9,189 nucleotides of DNA from Sulfurovaceae bacterium (lineage in GTDB: Bacteria; Campylobacterota; Campylobacteria; Campylobacterales; Sulfurovaceae), in assembly GCA_029933395.1 (NCBI GenBank), contig JAOZOG010000075.1:1-9189 (forward strand), read 5' to 3'. Of the stretch, positions 7,166-9,189 are shown piece by piece; the stretch's first letter is position 1; each line of letters opens with the position of its first letter. The notes under the pieces were generated by a model, which had not been told where the DNA came from, searched no databases, and worked only from the letters and a program-made list of their open reading frames with translations. A program made the translations under genes and the position numbers.

Positions 7166-8579
7166 CACTTCTTCTCCAATGCTTTGACATACATCCCTAC
7201 GATCTTGTTCATCTTGGAGGTGATATCATCGGTCGTAGAGAAGACAATAATAGGCAGGCCGCCCTTTTCGATATTGAGATAGAACTTATAGACGATCTTC
7301 CACATTTTGTTGACTTTGGCCAGTTCGAGTTGAATCTCCGGGGTATTGCTCTTGTTCGCGATCAGTTTGCCCAGAATCGTATCGAACTCCTTGACAGTCT
7401 CTTTCATCTGTGTGATGGTGTTGTCATCCTTGATACCTGCCTGATAGGCGATATAGTACTTTCCGATACGCTGGGAGAGCATCCGCTGCTTTCCTGCAAT
7501 GTCGATGATCTCGTTGGAGGGTTTGCCCTTGGTGAGTGCCTGGACGATATAGTCACTTCCTTCGAGCATCGATTCACTCAGGTCGAGAATGATCGTACCG
7601 TTGTCTACATTGTAGGGTTCTTTGGAGATGGAGACAAACTCATCGAGACTCATATTGACGAATGCGATCAGGTTTTTGATCTCATCGTCTTTGATGCTTT
7701 TGTTGAGAAGCTCCTGTGTCTTTCTGAAGTCGGCCAGACTCTGCTTGAGCTGCCTGAGCGCATTGCTTTTGTTGATCTTCTTGCCGGCGTAGAAGTAGTC
7801 TTTTGCCATTCTCTGGGAGAGCATCCTCTGTCTTCCGGCGAGGTTGACAAGCTGTCCTTCGGAGATACCTGACCGGGCAGTTTGTGTTGTTGCCGCTGCT
7901 GGGGCAGGGGTGACATTGGTGTCGGCAGGCTCCGCGAAGGAGGCGCTGCTGAGTATCACTGTTCCTATCGTTACGCTTTTTACTATTGTCTTGATCATCG
8001 TCTTGCTCCTTATTTCACATCTTCATAGAGTTTCGTCACTTCGTTCATCTTTTTGGTGATCTTGTTGGATGAGCGTGCGATGAGGCTGGGGATATACTTT
8101 TTGGATTTGGATACACCCAGAACTTCGAAGAACATAAAGTCTTTTTTGACGGCACCCAGGCCCTCTTTGATCTTCTCTGTATTTTTGGGGAAGGCTTCGA
8201 GTTTCTTCTGCGCGGCAGAGAACTGCTCCATCGCTTTTTTCAGATCGGTATCATCCATTCCCACACCCCATACCTTCAGCATATAGAGGCTGGCAAGTCT
8301 CTGGGAGAGCATTCTTTGGCGTCCGGAGACGTTGATGATCTCTCCTGTGCTCTCTTTGGACGTCGCTGCGATAGCGTTGGTCGCTTTATGGGCAGCTGCG
8401 AGGAGCTGGTTGGTCTTTTTGAAAAGTTCGACTGCCTTATCCTTCTGTGGCGGGGCAAGCAGCTCTTTCTTGAGGGGCTTCCAGAGTGTCTCGACCTCCT
8501 GAAGTGCTTCGTAGGAGGCTTTGTCTTTATCCTTGGCGAAAGCGAGCAGGTCTTTGAGGGTGTCGGAGAAGAGGGCGGC
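7159..8579 (-). repeat. Tandem duplication, copy 2 (1421 bp, matches 5550-6970)
   Basis: This is the upstream copy of the duplication, holding all of B1 and the last ~189 codons of A1. The two copies are separated by 188 bp of unique sequence (6971-7158), which is the diverged 5' part of A2. Recombination between the copies would remove 1609 bp and leave an intact A-B-C-kinase operon. Confidence 0.95.
7165..7998 (-). CDS. Exported tandem PilJ/NarX-type P-box protein B1, 277 aa
   Basis: This is the upstream identical twin of B2, with the same signal peptide (1-22), Ala/Pro-rich spacer, and two P-box modules with Arg58 and Arg172 as the predicted ligand-contact residues. Two PilJ modules in one chain could form intramolecularly what NarX forms as a homodimer, whose single nitrate site lies between the two P-boxes; this is a structural inference. 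The start ATG at 7998 follows AAGGAG that overlaps the A1 stop codon (11-bp gap). The stop TGA shares its last base with the ATG of A2, so expression of A2 is likely coupled. The identity with B2 doubles gene dosage rather than adding a new specificity. Confidence 0.88.
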   Translation of the reverse strand: MIKTIVKSVTIGTVILSSASFAEPADTNVTPAPAAATTQTARSGISEGQLVNLAGRQRMLSQRMAKDYFYAGKKINKSNALRQLKQSLADFRKTQELLNKSIKDDEIKNLIAFVNMSLDEFVSISKEPYNVDNGTIILDLSESMLEGSDYIVQALTKGKPSNEIIDIAGKQRMLSQRIGKYYIAYQAGIKDDNTITQMKETVKEFDTILGKLIANKSNTPEIQLELAKVNKMWKIVYKFYLNIEKGGLPIIVFSTTDDITSKMNKIVGMYVKALEKK

Positions 8580-8777
8580 TGATTTTTGGAGCTCCTGCTG
8601 AGGGTCACCGAAACGTATCTTCATACCGATCATCGAATAATCTTTCATCATACGCTGTGAAAGCATCCGCTGTCTTCCTGCTTTGTTGATTGCTTCATTG
8701 AGTGTCGTGATCTCTGCCTGGGAAAAAGTCAGCAGGCAGGTAAGGGCAATGAGTCCCGCGATGATCTTACTTTTCAT
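8010..8777 (-). CDS. Exported tandem PilJ/NarX-type P-box protein A1, first operon gene, 255 aa
   Basis: The start is set by a strong GGAGGT five bases before the ATG at 8777; a longer in-frame reading from 8858 would run through the untranslated leader and bury the signal peptide. The signal peptide covers about residues 1-21 (likely cut near SQA/E). Module 1 carries AINKAGRQRMLSQRM (29-43), which shares AINKAG and the RM..S..R pattern with the E. coli NarX P-box. Module 2 carries SGRQRMLSQRL (151-161). Predicted ligand Arg residues are 37 and 155. The rest is amphipathic helix (AALFSDTLKDLLAF, 67-80; WKPLKKEL, 99-106), with no membrane anchor or signalling domain. It is the gene directly downstream of the c-di-GMP riboswitch. 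It is identical to A2 from residue 67 onward and diverged before that. Confidence 0.88.
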   Translation of the reverse strand: MKSKIIAGLIALTCLLTFSQAEITTLNEAINKAGRQRMLSQRMMKDYSMIGMKIRFGDPQQELQKSAALFSDTLKDLLAFAKDKDKASYEALQEVETLWKPLKKELLAPPQKDKAVELFKKTNQLLAAAHKATNAIAATSKESTGEIINVSGRQRMLSQRLASLYMLKVWGVGMDDTDLKKAMEQFSAAQKKLEAFPKNTEKIKEGLGAVKKDFMFFEVLGVSKSKKYIPSLIARSSNKITKKMNEVTKLYEDVK

Positions 8778-8781
8778 ATCG

Positions 8782-8787
8782 ACCTCC
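8782..8787 (-). promoter_or_regulatory. Ribosome binding site of A1
   Basis: GGAGGT ends five bases before the ATG at 8777 and fixes the start of the first operon gene. The CGGAG at 8788-8784 is complementary to CTCCG at 8820-8816 in the leader, so it could be masked by RNA folding. Confidence 0.75.
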
Positions 8788-8925
8788 GTTTCTTTAGCTT
8801 GCGACCTGATGATCTCGGAGCGCAAAATGGTAATGTGAAATCGATGAAATAGAGACAATACTGATGTGACTCGCTGAAGAGAAAGGATTGCAGCGGTTAA
8901 ATATAGGAGAGCAAATAACGTGTTT

Positions 8926-8990
8926 GCAACCTGGCGATCTCAGCGAGACCCATAGCTTTCCGTCCCTACCTCACGATAGGTTTGGCTTAT
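8926..8990 (-). ncRNA. Class I cyclic-di-GMP riboswitch (GEMM-I)
   Basis: The minus strand shows the GEMM-I core in order. First is AAGCCAAACC (8988-8979), then hairpin CTATC-GTGA-GGTAG (8979-8966) capped by a GNRA tetraloop, then GGGACGGAAAGC (8966-8955), TATGGGTC, a 6-bp stem GGTCTC/GAGATC with loop GCT (8950-8936), and GCCAGGTTGC (8935-8926), the tetraloop-receptor side. Against the V. cholerae Vc2 aptamer, the ligand-contact G20 is G8986 and the intercalated A47 is A8959. The Vc2 pair G21-C46 appears here as C8985-G8960, a compensatory swap that supports real base pairing. G at position 20 argues for c-di-GMP rather than the cGAMP variant, which has A. It lies about 150 nt before A1 and would control the whole sensor operon. 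Whether binding turns it on or off cannot be read from sequence. Confidence 0.88.
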
Positions 8991-8997
8991 TCAGCGC

Positions 8998-9006
8998 ATA
9001 TAGATA
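8998..9006 (-). promoter_or_regulatory. Candidate -10 region of the sensor operon
   Basis: TATCTATAT on the minus strand lies just upstream of the riboswitch core, so a start near 8990-8995 would begin the transcript at the aptamer's 5' edge. No good -35 is present; the two palindromes occupy that place, which fits a promoter that depends on an activator or is blocked by a repressor. This is a weak call. Confidence 0.35.
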
Positions 9007-9024
9007 GTTTCTTAAATACGCTGA

Positions 9025-9050
9025 TTCTTTAAAGAACATTGTTAAACAAT
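9025..9050. promoter_or_regulatory. Two adjacent perfect palindromes, candidate operators
   Basis: TTCTTTAAAGAA (9025-9036) is a perfect 12-bp palindrome. One base later ATTGTTAAACAAT (9038-9050) is a perfect 6+1+6 palindrome. They sit around the expected -35 position of the sensor operon and are typical in size for dimeric regulator sites. I cannot name the regulator; the second loosely resembles Crp/Fnr-family half-sites. Confidence 0.4.
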
Positions 9051-9136
9051 CAATTCTATCAAGTTATTATTAAGGCATGGGTTAAATAGGGGAGAAAATA
9101 AATAGTTTTTACATATTTTGAGATTTTTTGTGATAG

Positions 9137-9189
9137 TGGCGCGGCGGACGAGACTCGAACTCGCGACCCCCTGCGTGACAGGCAGGTAT
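9137..9189 (-). tRNA. tRNA-Asp (GUC), 3' part, 5' end outside window
   Basis: The minus strand reads from the D-arm edge to an encoded CCA (9139-9137). The anticodon arm is CCTGC-CTGTCAC-GCAGG with anticodon GTC at 9179-9177. The T-arm is GCGAG-TTCGAGT-CTCGT with all five stem pairs possible. The 3' acceptor strand is CCGCCGC followed by discriminator G and CCA. It closely resembles E. coli tRNA-Asp, with a compensated T-stem pair (A-T in place of G-C). Transcription runs toward the sensor operon, and no clear terminator follows it. Confidence 0.95.

Larger units (their letters stand above)
8778..9136 (-). promoter_or_regulatory. Non-coding operon leader and promoter region (359 bp)
   Basis: No credible gene lies between A1 and the tRNA. 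Reading on the minus strand it holds, in order, an A/T-rich stretch after the tRNA, two adjacent perfect palindromes, a weak -10-like element, a GEMM-I riboswitch, and about 145 nt of leader ending in the A1 ribosome binding site. I see no classical terminator hairpin with a U-tract in the leader, so control at translation or by another mechanism is more likely than simple termination. Confidence 0.7.

Noticed and set aside
5550..8579. Duplication caused by an insertion sequence or composite transposon
   Set aside because: No transposase gene, terminal inverted repeats or target-site duplications are visible at the repeat edges; the edges fall in coding sequence.
5556..8777. Chemoreceptor (methyl-accepting) genes, because of the PilJ-type motif
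   Set aside because: The proteins are about 255-277 residues with no second membrane segment, HAMP or MCP signalling domain.
8778..8858. Longer A1 reading starting at 8858
   Set aside because: It would place 27 residues before a normal signal peptide, and the GGAGGT directly before 8777 decides the start.
8926..8990. cGAMP-selective GEMM-Ib variant
   Set aside because: That variant has A at the position equivalent to G20 in Vc2; here it is G (8986), favouring c-di-GMP.

Overview
The window looks like a chromosomal segment of a Gram-negative bacterium, probably a Campylobacterota member (Sulfurovum/Nitratifractor-like). That placement rests on overall protein style, the Lys/Glu-rich coding, and the NIT-type hybrid kinase with secreted P-box proteins. 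It is an impression, not a phylogenetic result. Nearly everything lies on the minus strand.

Layout, left to right. (1) 1-1153: the first 384 codons of a GlcNAc-type PTS permease (nagE, EIIC domain), minus strand, running off the left edge. (2) 1154-1249: a compact divergent promoter region. (3) 1250-1561: a 103-residue helical protein of unknown function, plus strand. (4) 1562-1712: an intergenic stretch between convergent genes, holding three related GGTGGGC...GCCCACC hairpins, two of them in REPIN-like head-to-head order. (5) 1713-8777: one tight six-gene minus-strand operon. (6) 8778-9136: its promoter and leader, with a class I c-di-GMP (GEMM-I) riboswitch. (7) 9137-9189: the 3' part of a tRNA-Asp(GUC) gene.

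The operon is the main interest. In transcription order it encodes A1 (8777-8010), B1 (7998-7165), A2 (7165-6401), B2 (6389-5556), C (5556-4795) and a 1023-residue hybrid histidine kinase (4784-1713). A1, B1, A2 and B2 are small predicted exported proteins. Each carries two copies of the AG(R/K)QRML(S/T)Q(R/K) motif of PilJ/NarX-type sensor domains, the 'P-box' whose Arg binds nitrate in NarX. C is a diverged relative of B with eroded motifs. The kinase has a periplasmic NIT-type (nitrate/nitrite-sensing) domain, a HisKA/HATPase core, and three receiver-like modules of which only the middle one is canonical. My model is that soluble periplasmic single-chain NarX-like sensors feed a NIT-domain kinase, with the whole operon controlled by c-di-GMP at the RNA level. 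Ligand, partner interactions and output regulator are all inferred.

A second feature is a 1421-bp tandem duplication (5550-6970 = 7159-8579, period 1609 bp) that appears identical. It makes B1 and B2 identical proteins and A1 and A2 identical from residue 66/67 onward, while their first ~65 codons are clearly diverged. This sharp mosaic suggests recent duplication or gene conversion and should also be checked as a possible assembly effect.
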